Source: a candidate division FCPU426 bacterium (GTDB lineage Bacteria > Oederibacteriota > PGYV01 > Palsa-1178). From it: a DNA stretch of 5,565 nt. The DNA lies in the NCBI GenBank assembly GCA_003167475.1, contig PMTB01000142.1, forward strand, positions 1-5,565. The letters are read 5' to 3'. Under the pieces are notes generated by a model that was not told the DNA's origin, did no database searches, and was given only the letters and a program-made list of their open reading frames with translations. Positions 1 through 5,565 of the stretch are shown here, piece by piece. Numbering within the stretch: position 1 is the stretch's first letter; each line of letters starts with the position of its first letter. The position numbers and the translations under genes were made by a program.

Positions 1-956
1 GTGAATGAAAAAACCGCCATTGCCGTGCCGTACAGGATGCCGGCCATATAAATATGCCTTCCCAGCCCGAGGACGTTCGTGCGGGAAGCCAGGTATACCG
101 CACCGCAGAGCGCTCCCGCGCCTATCGAGGATATGAGGAACCCCATGGTATGCGGCCCGCCGTGAAAAACATTCTTGGCAAATACAGGCAGAAGGGTTAC
201 GTACGGCAATCCCATGAGGGTAACAAGGCTCAAATTCAGCAGTATGGACCTTATGGGCCGGAACCCGCTGACATATTTAAAGCCTTCCTTTAGCCCGCTT
301 AAGATCCGTTCATTTTTACGCGCCGCGGGCCTGTCCTTTACCTTCATCTGGTTCAGCGCGTAAATAACCGCGATGAAGCTCAACGCGTTCAGGGTAAAAC
401 ACGCGCCTTCCCCGACCAGGGCTATTAGTATGCCCGCGATAGCCGGGCCGATGAGCCTTGCGGAATTTACAAGCGCGGAATTCAGCGAGATGGCGTTGCT
501 TAAGTCATTCTTATCGTCCACCATTTCCATCATGAATGACTGCCTCGCAGGGACATCAAAACTATTGATCATCCCCAGAAAAAGACTGAGCACGATAATG
601 TGCCATGGCTGCACGATATTTGTTATGACAAGAACAGCGATTATCGACGCCTGAATGAGGGCAAACGACTGCGTGAACCTGAGTATGGTGCGGCGCTTCC
701 ACCTGTCCGATAGGACTCCCGCGAACGGGGAAAGTACAAATAACGGCAAAGTGGAACAAAACCCGACCACTCCGAGCAAAAACACCGAACCCGTGAGCCG
801 GTAGACCAGCCAACTCATTGCCGTGGACTGCAGCCATGTGCCGATGAGCGATATGCCCTGCCCCATGAAAAAAAGCCGGAAATTCCTGTGTTTGAGCGCG
901 CGCAGCATGGCCGGCAGTTCAAATACTTTCTTCTTATCCTCCAAATTGCCTTTCAT
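1..956 (-). CDS. MFS transporter, MFS_3 (EntS-like exporter) type, C-terminus cut off by the window edge
   Basis: The first 318 residues of a major facilitator superfamily permease are visible; the reading frame is still open at base 1. MFS_3 proteins usually have about 400-430 residues and 12 helices, so roughly the last three helices are missing. After a charged N-terminus, hydrophobic segments fall near residues 28-50, 57-79, 94-113, 118-135, 160-183 and 187-202, then a basic loop (about 205-230), then segments near 237-260, 269-290 and 300-318. The loop between helices 2 and 3 carries the MFS motif A, GVLSDRWKRRTIL (80-92). Residues FDVPARQSFMMEMV (133-146) and the NAISLNSALVNSARLIGPAIAG stretch (154-175; key N, AR, GP) are typical of the family. 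It should sit in the inner membrane and export a small molecule by proton antiport; the substrate cannot be told. Its ATG follows the TAA of the hydrolase gene by 2 bp and lacks a clear Shine-Dalgarno, which suggests translational coupling. Confidence 0.9.
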   Translation of the reverse strand, partial: MKGNLEDKKKVFELPAMLRALKHRNFRLFFMGQGISLIGTWLQSTAMSWLVYRLTGSVFLLGVVGFCSTLPLFVLSPFAGVLSDRWKRRTILRFTQSFALIQASIIAVLVITNIVQPWHIIVLSLFLGMINSFDVPARQSFMMEMVDDKNDLSNAISLNSALVNSARLIGPAIAGILIALVGEGACFTLNALSFIAVIYALNQMKVKDRPAARKNERILSGLKEGFKYVSGFRPIRSILLNLSLVTLMGLPYVTLLPVFAKNVFHGGPHTMGFLISSIGAGALCGAVYLASRTNVLGLGRHIYMAGILYGTAMAVFSF

Positions 957-958
957 GT

Positions 959-1630
959 TTATTTGAACAGTTCCACAGCCATAAAAGGCCTGCCGTGTCC
1001 GGGATATACTGTTCTTATACCGAGTAATTTTATTTTTTCGATGCTGTCATTAAGCTGTGCCTCATTGTGCACAATGGGCGATATCACCGGTTTTCTATTG
1101 TTATTTAAAGTATCACCCGCTATAAAATCGCCGTCAGCCATGAACACTCCCAGAGAACCCGGGGTGTGCCCGGGGACGAGTATGATCTTCGCGTCAACCC
1201 CGTAATCAGCCAGGCTAAAACCGTCTTCAAGCAGCACATCGGGGGTAAAACGCTCGAAGCCTTCTATAACTTTTCTAAATTTTGGAAGTCGGAACAGGAA
1301 AAACTGGAAAATCTTACGCGTTAATGATCCGGAGCCCCTGTCCATAAGCATCTTTCCGGATTCCACCATGGCCGAGTCATTCACGTTCATCGCGGTTTTG
1401 ACGGAAAATTTTTTGCTCAGATAAAACGCGTTGCCCGAGTGGTCTATATCGCCGTGAGTCATTATTATCAGCTTGAGCTTTCCCGGGATACAGCCGTTCT
1501 TTTCCAGTTCCCTGTCCAATACCGCGCGCGAAAGGGATATGCCCGTGTCCACAAGCACAAACCCGTCTCCGGCCTTGATCAGGTAGCAATTCACCATGCC
1601 TGTTTTTAAAGGTATTATTTCATTTGCCAT
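959..1630 (-). CDS. Metallo-beta-lactamase-fold hydrolase (glyoxalase II-like group)
   Basis: A complete 223-residue protein with no signal peptide, probably a cytoplasmic metal-dependent hydrolase. Ordered motifs are visible: the early strand FVLVDTG (24-30), the metal motif THGDIDHSGN (58-67), PGHTPGSLGVF (153-163), AGDTL (171-175) and YPGHGRPF (209-216). Candidate metal ligands are H59, D61, D63, H64, H155, D173 and H212. The canonical HxHxDH motif is HxDxDH here (H59-G-D61-I-D63-H64), a variant known in some single-domain members. A hydrophobic/basic insert (about 100-125) lies before the PGH motif and may shape the active site. The fold is secure, but the substrate (thioester, lactone, phosphodiester or other) cannot be assigned. 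The ATG has a strong AGGAGG 5 nt upstream. It lies 19 bp after the NHL lipoprotein gene and 2 bp before the MFS gene, so it is the middle gene of a likely three-gene operon. It might process a compound that the transporter exports, but that is inference. Confidence 0.9.
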   Translation of the reverse strand: MANEIIPLKTGMVNCYLIKAGDGFVLVDTGISLSRAVLDRELEKNGCIPGKLKLIIMTHGDIDHSGNAFYLSKKFSVKTAMNVNDSAMVESGKMLMDRGSGSLTRKIFQFFLFRLPKFRKVIEGFERFTPDVLLEDGFSLADYGVDAKIILVPGHTPGSLGVFMADGDFIAGDTLNNNRKPVISPIVHNEAQLNDSIEKIKLLGIRTVYPGHGRPFMAVELFK

Positions 1631-1635
1631 AAAAA

Positions 1636-1641
1636 CCTCCT
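1636..1641 (-). promoter_or_regulatory. Shine-Dalgarno of the MBL-fold hydrolase gene
   Basis: A full AGGAGG (minus strand) lies 5 nt before the ATG at 1630-1628, inside the 19-bp gap after the lipoprotein stop. It fixes the start and shows that this gene is initiated independently rather than only by coupling. Confidence 0.85.
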
Positions 1642-1649
1642 AAAATTAC

Positions 1650-3254
1650 CTATTGTATGAACTTCTGCACCCTGTTGTTATTCAGGTCCGTCACATACAC
1701 GTTCCCGCTATTGTCCACAGCCAAACCGTTGGGGTAGTTAAACTGGCCGTTGCCTGTTCCCTGGCTGCCCCACTGCCTTATATATACCCCGGTATCGCTG
1801 AATTTTTGGACCCTGTAGTTGAACATGTCCGCGATATACACATAACCAAGATTGTCAACCGCGAGCGCACCCGGCACATAAAGCTGACCGTCTCCGCTCC
1901 CGGTGCTGCCCCATTGCGTTATAAAACCACCCGAGCTGTTGAATTTCATTATTACATTATTGGTATTCTGGTCGGTAATATACACATACCCGCTGCTGTC
2001 GGCGGCCGTACCTGAAGGCTGGTTAAAACCATACCATTTCAGCAAATAACTTCCGGTGTCGCTGAATTTTTGTATCCTTGAATTGAAGTGATCGGAAATA
2101 TAAACACTTCCGTTGTTGTCAGCGGCAATCTGGGATGCCCCGTTGATCTGCCCGTTACCGCTTCCAGGACTTCCCCACATACCCACGAAAACACCCGTAT
2201 TGCTGAATTTCTGTATTGTATCATTGATCCAATCGGCAACATAAACATAACCGCTGCTGTCCACTGAAATGCTGGAAGGGTTGTTAAAATGGCCGCTGCC
2301 GGCCCCCTGGCTTCCCCATTTCAATATAAAATTCCCCGAGCTGTCAAATTTTTGTATCCTGTAGTTTCCCGGGTCCGTCACATAAACATAGCCGTTGTTA
2401 TCCACTGCCACCGCAGAAGGGCCGTTAAACTGCCCGTCGCCGCTGCCCAAAGTCCCCCACTGTGTGACGTACATGGCAGTCATGGTGGCGGTTTGCTGTT
2501 GTTGGGCGTTAAGTGTTGACGTAAATGTCGGCGTTACCGTAAAAGTCGGCGTAACAGTGGCGGTTGCCGTGTCTGTGCCTGTGCATGTGTCTGTCCCAGT
2601 CGGGGTGGCGGTCGGCGTCGCGGTATATGTATCAGTAATTGTCCATGTCTGGGTTATTGTCTGCGTGGCGGTCGGGGTAGGCGTCCTGGATAATATCACC
2701 GCCTCTGTTTCCGATTCATAAATATTCATAACAGCTGTTCCGATAAAAGCTGCCGTTGCCGTCTGGTTCGGGGATGGCGTGACCGTGCTGGAATCTGTCG
2801 GTGTAAATAAAGCCGCTTCGAATGTCTGGGTTTCCCTGATCTGTTCCGTCGCAGTGGCATTACCCGCACCTACTAAGGTCAATATAGCCTGCACTGTCTG
2901 GGTCGCATTTGGTGAAGCCGTTATAGTGAGGGTGGAAGTAGGGCTGAAATTTGCGGCAATAACGGTTTGAGTTTCCTTTTCCTGTTCCGTAGCTGTAGCG
3001 TTGCCGGCTCCTACGGCCGTTAATACCGCGCCTATTGTCTGCGTCATATTTGGAGACGCGGTTGCTGTCGGGGTGATCGTGGGCGTATAAAGTTTTACGG
3101 CCTGGGTCTGAGTGGCATTGGCATTCGCCGTCTGGGCCATTATCGCGCCCACTGTCTGTTCGACATTGGGCGAGTCTGCGGATGTGGGCGAATTCTTTGT
3201 GCATGAATAAAATAGCGATACTGACAAAACAAGAAATATAATAAAGTTTTTCAC
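1650..3254 (-). CDS. Surface lipoprotein: 47-residue Thr-rich repeats, (Thr-X)29 stalk and six-bladed NHL beta-propeller
   Basis: I read the start as GTG at 3254, giving 534 residues. It has an AAGGAGGAG Shine-Dalgarno just upstream, and it makes the N-terminus an ideal lipoprotein signal: MKN, a hydrophobic core, then LFYSC with lipidated Cys18. A longer frame begins at TTG 3281, but it adds a charged nonapeptide before the signal and overlaps the promoter -10 box. After Cys18 come four degenerate repeats beginning SPNxTQT (residues 28, 67, 114, 161), then a strict Thr-X stalk (191-247), a short Gln run (252-254 region), then six NHL blades (262-534) with the pattern QWGSxGSGxGQFNxPxxxAVDxxGYVYVxDxxNxRxQKF. 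Blade lengths are about 47, 47, 47, 41, 47 and 44. NHL propellers usually bind protein, glycan or other ligands; no catalytic site is evident. The likely place is the outer membrane or cell surface, with the propeller held away by the stalk. It is the first gene of the putative operon with the hydrolase and MFS genes. Exact function is unknown. Confidence 0.9.
   Translation of the reverse strand: MKNFIIFLVLSVSLFYSCTKNSPTSADSPNVEQTVGAIMAQTANANATQTQAVKLYTPTITPTATASPNMTQTIGAVLTAVGAGNATATEQEKETQTVIAANFSPTSTLTITASPNATQTVQAILTLVGAGNATATEQIRETQTFEAALFTPTDSSTVTPSPNQTATAAFIGTAVMNIYESETEAVILSRTPTPTATQTITQTWTITDTYTATPTATPTGTDTCTGTDTATATVTPTFTVTPTFTSTLNAQQQQTATMTAMYVTQWGTLGSGDGQFNGPSAVAVDNNGYVYVTDPGNYRIQKFDSSGNFILKWGSQGAGSGHFNNPSSISVDSSGYVYVADWINDTIQKFSNTGVFVGMWGSPGSGNGQINGASQIAADNNGSVYISDHFNSRIQKFSDTGSYLLKWYGFNQPSGTAADSSGYVYITDQNTNNVIMKFNSSGGFITQWGSTGSGDGQLYVPGALAVDNLGYVYIADMFNYRVQKFSDTGVYIRQWGSQGTGNGQFNYPNGLAVDNSGNVYVTDLNNNRVQKFIQ
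1653..2471 (-). repeat. Six tandem NHL blades (141-bp unit) in the lipoprotein
   Basis: Protein repeats at residues 262-308, 309-355, 356-402, 403-443, 444-490 and 491-534 (GTG numbering). The conserved Trp of each unit is spaced 47, 47, 47, 41 and 47 residues apart. Each unit has W-G-S-x-G-S-G-x-G-Q, then AVDxxGxVYVxD, then R/I-x-Q-K-F. Six units suit a closed six-bladed propeller. Blade 4 lacks about six residues of the Gly/Ser loop but stays in frame. Confidence 0.9.
2514..2684 (-). repeat. Coding hexanucleotide-period repeat: 29 consecutive Thr-X dipeptides
   Basis: Lipoprotein residues 191-247 (GTG numbering) have Thr at every second position without a miss, 29 times. The partner residue varies freely (P, A, Q, I, W, D, Y, G, C, V, F, S, L). 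Thr codons are mixed (ACA, ACG, ACT, ACC), so this is not a simple DNA microsatellite; the Thr register appears to be kept at protein level. It probably forms an extended stalk between the repeats and the propeller. Confidence 0.9.
2685..3173 (-). repeat. Degenerate ~47-residue repeats starting SPNxTQT in the lipoprotein N-terminal region
   Basis: Four units start with SPN at residues 28, 67, 114 and 161 (GTG numbering); spacings are 39, 47 and 47. Units 2 and 3 share TQT, then a hydrophobic stretch ending VGAGNATATEQ, then ETQT, then AA-F-(S/T)PT. Units 1 and 4 are more diverged. Their DNA copies differ at many third positions, so the duplication is old or has been kept by selection on the protein. 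Confidence 0.8.
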
Positions 3255-3257
3255 CGG

Positions 3258-3266
3258 CTCCTCCTT
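3258..3266 (-). promoter_or_regulatory. Shine-Dalgarno that decides the GTG start of the lipoprotein
   Basis: AAGGAGGAG (minus strand) contains AGGAGG at 3265-3260, 5 nt before GTG 3254-3252. The same 5-nt spacing is seen before the hydrolase and barrel genes. The in-frame TTG at 3281 has no comparable site upstream. Confidence 0.85.
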
Positions 3267-3280
3267 GGGTTTATTGACCA

Positions 3281-3309
3281 ATCATACGCCTAAAGCCCGG
3301 CGTTGTCAA
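3281..3309 (-). promoter_or_regulatory. Near-consensus sigma70 promoter for the lipoprotein-hydrolase-MFS operon
   Basis: On the minus strand, TTGACA (3309-3304, 6/6 to the -35 consensus) is followed by a 17-bp spacer (3303-3287) and TATGAT (3286-3281, 5/6 to the -10 consensus). The predicted transcription start is near 3274, leaving a leader of about 20 nt that holds only the Shine-Dalgarno before GTG 3254. It lies in the only sizeable intergenic gap of the window (3255-3344). A 5-bp inverted repeat sits across the spacer and a short ATTGnnCAAT dyad (3273-3282) overlaps the -10/start region; either could be an operator, but both are short. Confidence 0.7.
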
Positions 3310-3344
3310 TATGGAGCCATTTGACGCTATTTAACCGATAATGT

Positions 3345-5129
3345 CTATTTGGACTCTTCAGGCTGTTGTTTCCCCATTTTTTTCACAGCGTCGATCTTTT
3401 TGCGGGCGCTTTCTATATCGCTGCTCACTTTTACCGAATACTCGCTTTTTGGATCCATGTCCTCAATGCCCTTCCAGTATACTATGGCCGCGTCAAGGTT
3501 TCCGGCGGCGTAAGCGTCAAGGCCCTTGTAATAATATTCCTTACTTTTGGATTCTATGACCGATCGCAGTGCCGCCAGGATATCGGTGGCGTCTTTATAA
3601 GTCGGGCACGCGTCGGCCATTGTCCTTAACTTCTTTATGCCTTCCGTAAGCGACGCGTCCCTGGAAATATCAGTCTTGGCTTTTTCCAGCCCTTCCCGCA
3701 TTTCCTTGAGTTTTATAAGCGCCCTGTCGATATATTGCTGCATTTTTTTACCCGCGCCCGAGTCTATCCCTTTGCTCCAGGTCTCCACAGCGTCCGTATA
3801 ATCACAGTTATTGTAGTACTTGAGCCCTTCGCTGAAAAATTGCCCGCCTTTTTTCATGTCGGGCTTTGCCGAGGACAATTCCTTCGCGTCCTGTATCCAA
3901 ACGTCTATATCGCGTATTTCCGGGTTATATTTTTTTGCTTCCGTCCATTTTTTTGCCGCGGATTCAAATTCACCCTTCTCATAAAGCCCCATGCCGTCGC
4001 TGTAAAGCAAGTCCGCTTTCCTGGGGTCATACGCGCCGGTTGACATGAGCTTGGCCTTGCTTATGGCCAGATTGATGCCTTCATACTCCGGCTCAAGCGA
4101 ACTTACGAGCTCGTATTTTAAAAGCGCGCTCTTATAATCCCCGGCGTCGGAGTAGCTTTGCCCTTCCCGAAAATATTGGTAAGCCATGAACTCTTGGAGC
4201 TTTTCATAATCCTTTTTCTCCTTGTCCTTGTTGCTCTCATACGCGAACTTTATCCCGGCCATATTGGTAAAACCCAGGTCGCCGTTGGACTCAAAGGCGT
4301 ATTCAAATGTGAGCCCTGACAGGTTGATACCGATGCCGGCGGTCAGCCCTGAAGCGCCGCTTTTGACGGAATTGTCAGGCTCGAATTTATAACCCGCCCG
4401 TATGGATATCATTTTTAGCGCTGTGTATTCGGCGCCAACAGCGGCTGAAACCGGATAATTCCTGAAAAATTTAGCGTCAACATCCGCGGATATTTCATGG
4501 TCGTCGAGCTTAAGGAGTGTCGCGGCAAGTCCGGCCCTGATACCGCCTGAGGCAAGGATATCCGGGCTTATTTCCAGGTTGGACGCGTCCAAACCAAGGG
4601 AAAAAATACCATATTTAAGCAATACTCCCGCGTCGATAAATACGCCAAAATCCGATATGTTCCCAAGTGAAACATCCATAAGTTTAAGGGAAAGCCCGGC
4701 TGATATAAAATCATTCACCGGTATGCCGAAACCAAGGGCACCTCCCAGATTGTAAGCGTCAATATCATTGCTGGTGAGTATTCCGGATTCATCCCTTCCC
4801 TTAAAAACACCCATGTCGGAATATATCACGCTTCCGCATATGGTCCCCGCGCCCGCCGGGACCCCGACGCTCAAAAATTCAAAATTGGAATCCATCATCC
4901 ACTTGTCATAGGCCGCATTTATCTCGATCTGCCTTAACTGGGTCAACCCTGCCGGGTTGACGTAAACCGCGGAAGAATCATCGGCTATGCCGGTAAAGGC
5001 CCCCGCCATGGCGGAATTTTTCATGCCGATATCCATATCCAGGATGGGAAAAGAATCAACAGCCTTCGCTGAAATACCCGCAGGAATAACCGCAAGAGCC
5101 AGAACGCAAAACAGGAATATTTTTTTCAT
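3345..5129 (-). CDS. PorV/PorQ-like outer-membrane barrel protein with a C-terminal TPR region
   Basis: A complete 594-residue protein. Residues 1-21 form a signal peptide (MKK, hydrophobic core, cleavage likely after GISA). Residues 35-62 carry the family hallmark: a small-residue AMAGAFTGIADDSSAVYVNPAGL, as in PorV/PorQ/UPF0164 and FadL-like barrels. Up to about residue 298, alternating hydrophobic strands with Gly turns and aromatic ends fit a beta-barrel, ending FTNMAGIKFAYESN. A charged linker (about 299-310) leads to TPR-like helical hairpins near 316-349, 373-404, 428-460 and 528-560, with signatures such as YxxGxxxYxxGxxxxAxxxW and Pro near the unit ends. The last residues are Lys/Glu-rich. 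PorV-family proteins usually stop at the barrel, so the roughly 290-residue TPR extension is notable. The barrel should be in the outer membrane with the TPR part probably periplasmic (inferred). An AGAAGG Shine-Dalgarno lies 5 nt before the ATG. It follows the sorting-domain gene by 43 bp. Confidence 0.82.
   Translation of the reverse strand: MKKIFLFCVLALAVIPAGISAKAVDSFPILDMDIGMKNSAMAGAFTGIADDSSAVYVNPAGLTQLRQIEINAAYDKWMMDSNFEFLSVGVPAGAGTICGSVIYSDMGVFKGRDESGILTSNDIDAYNLGGALGFGIPVNDFISAGLSLKLMDVSLGNISDFGVFIDAGVLLKYGIFSLGLDASNLEISPDILASGGIRAGLAATLLKLDDHEISADVDAKFFRNYPVSAAVGAEYTALKMISIRAGYKFEPDNSVKSGASGLTAGIGINLSGLTFEYAFESNGDLGFTNMAGIKFAYESNKDKEKKDYEKLQEFMAYQYFREGQSYSDAGDYKSALLKYELVSSLEPEYEGINLAISKAKLMSTGAYDPRKADLLYSDGMGLYEKGEFESAAKKWTEAKKYNPEIRDIDVWIQDAKELSSAKPDMKKGGQFFSEGLKYYNNCDYTDAVETWSKGIDSGAGKKMQQYIDRALIKLKEMREGLEKAKTDISRDASLTEGIKKLRTMADACPTYKDATDILAALRSVIESKSKEYYYKGLDAYAAGNLDAAIVYWKGIEDMDPKSEYSVKVSSDIESARKKIDAVKKMGKQQPEESK
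3441..4193 (-). other. TPR-like helical region of the barrel protein
   Basis: Residues about 313-563. Four recognisable TPR-like hairpins start near residues 316, 373, 428 and 528; between the third and fourth lies a further helical stretch (470-527) that may be a diverged unit. Conserved positions include the G-x-x-x-Y/A-x-x-G/A pattern and the A-x-x-x-W in units 2-4. Such regions normally dock protein partners. Confidence 0.7.
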
Positions 5130-5134
5130 TTAAA

Positions 5135-5140
5135 CCTTCT
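5135..5140 (-). promoter_or_regulatory. Shine-Dalgarno of the barrel-TPR gene
   Basis: AGAAGG on the minus strand, 5 nt before the ATG at 5129-5127. It supports that start, which also gives a good signal peptide. Confidence 0.7.
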
Positions 5141-5172
5141 TTTATGTTTAATGTGCCGGCAGGGCCGGACTT

Positions 5173-5565
5173 TTATCTCGCGATTATAAACTTACTCATT
5201 TTAAACGTTACCTGCTTTGACCTTATTAGGTAATAATACACACCGTTGGACAACGCTGATGTATCCACGGTTGCCCTGTTCCTGTTGCCGGCCGAACCGC
5301 TGAAGTCAACCGTCTTGACCAGTTTTCCCGCGTAGTTGAATATCTGTATTTTTATATCTTCGCTTTCGGACAGCCCGAAAACAAAAGTCATGGAATTCCC
5401 GGCCGGCTGGGGATAAACATAGGAGCCGGTATTTTCAGGGATTGGCAGGTCCGGCTGAGGCGTCAGGGTCATGGTTACTGTAGGCGTCGGGACAATCGGA
5501 GTAACTGTCGGAGACACTGTCCACGTGGGCGTGATTGTCGGGGTACTTGTCGGCGGCGGGCATGT
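5173..5565 (-). CDS. C-terminal end of an exported protein: Thr/Pro linker plus T9SS/FlgD-Ig-like sorting domain (N-terminus outside the window)
   Basis: The frame is open to the window edge, so 130 C-terminal residues are seen and the true start lies beyond base 5565. An internal GTG at 5517 is in frame but sits within the Thr/Pro linker with no reason to be a start. Residues 1-38 of the visible part are a Thr/Pro-rich linker with Thr on alternate positions (STPTITPTWTVSPTVTP). The last roughly 82 residues form a beta-sandwich: YVYPQPAGNSMTFVFGL, an IKIQIFNYAGKLVKTV strand pair, a DTSALSNGVYYYLIR motif and a basic-hydrophobic end, KMSKFIIAR. This pattern (YPxPA; I-x-I-x-x-AG-x-L-V; NGVYYY; KF-(I/V)3 end) is that of type IX secretion type-A sorting domains and of the related FlgD Ig-like fold. 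The protein is probably secreted or surface-attached. The catalytic or binding part, if any, is not visible. It lies upstream of the PorV-like gene. Confidence 0.75.
   Translation of the reverse strand, partial: TCPPPTSTPTITPTWTVSPTVTPIVPTPTVTMTLTPQPDLPIPENTGSYVYPQPAGNSMTFVFGLSESEDIKIQIFNYAGKLVKTVDFSGSAGNRNRATVDTSALSNGVYYYLIRSKQVTFKMSKFIIAR

Noticed and set aside
562..837. 91-codon minus-strand frame inside the MFS gene
   Set aside because: It is another frame of the MFS coding sequence; its composition is not protein-like, and the MFS frame in the same place carries clear family motifs.
2395..2721. Open plus-strand frame rich in alternating Val (V-X repeats)
   Set aside because: It is the reverse-strand shadow of the Thr-X stalk (ACN on one strand gives a regular pattern on the other). 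It has no Shine-Dalgarno and lies inside the well-supported lipoprotein gene.
2860..3204. 114-codon minus-strand frame within the lipoprotein repeat region
   Set aside because: An out-of-frame shadow of the Thr-rich repeats, rich in Arg, Asp and Ser from the shifted codons, with no ribosome binding site.
1650..3254. CRISPR or DNA-level tandem array suggested by 141-bp periodicity
   Set aside because: The periodicity is explained by protein repeats (NHL blades and the SPN units); the copies differ at third positions and there are no identical repeats with unique spacers.
5154..5170. Short hairpin CCGGC-agg-GCCGG between the sorting-domain gene and the barrel gene
   Set aside because: The stem is only 5 bp with a 3-nt loop, and on the transcribed (minus) strand no T-run follows, so it cannot be called a terminator. 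The T-run lies on the plus-strand side, where no gene ends.
5183..5211. TATAAT (minus strand, 5188-5183) as a possible promoter for the barrel gene
   Set aside because: The -10 is perfect, but the best -35 at 17-bp spacing is GTAACG (3/6), and it lies inside the end of the upstream coding region. Read-through from the upstream gene is at least as likely.

Overview
This is a densely coding window (about 97% gene, all on the minus strand), so it reads from right to left. It has mid-range GC. It suggests a Gram-negative, diderm bacterium: it encodes an outer-membrane PorV/PorQ-type barrel protein, a surface-type lipoprotein with a beta-propeller, and the end of an exported protein with a C-terminal sorting-type domain behind a Thr/Pro-rich stalk. 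This mixture of (T-X)n linkers, PorV-like barrels and type IX-like C-terminal domains is what I would expect from an uncultivated diderm lineage (Goldbacteria-, Firestonebacteria- or Omnitrophica-like). That placement is inference from style and is not supported by any marker gene here.

Layout along the direction of transcription: (1) 5565-5173, the C-terminal end of a large exported protein (Thr/Pro linker plus beta-sandwich sorting domain), whose start lies outside the window. (2) 5129-3345, a 594-residue PorV/PorQ-like barrel fused to a TPR region, 43 bp after gene 1. (3) A 90-bp intergenic gap with a near-consensus sigma70 promoter. (4) 3254-1650, a 534-residue lipoprotein with degenerate 47-residue repeats, an uninterrupted 29-fold (Thr-X) stalk and a six-bladed NHL propeller. 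(5) 1630-959, a metallo-beta-lactamase-fold hydrolase, 19 bp downstream. (6) 956-1, an MFS_3-type transporter starting 2 bp after gene 5 and running off the left edge.

Genes 4-6 look like one operon driven by the promoter at 3281-3309. Genes 1-2 may be a separate upstream unit concerned with the outer membrane or cell surface. I see no RNA genes, mobile elements, CRISPR or convincing terminators. The most useful observations are the corrected GTG start of the lipoprotein (an upstream TTG overlaps the -10 box), the perfect alternation of Thr in its stalk, the barrel-TPR fusion, and the next-door pairing of a sorting-domain protein with a PorV-family barrel.
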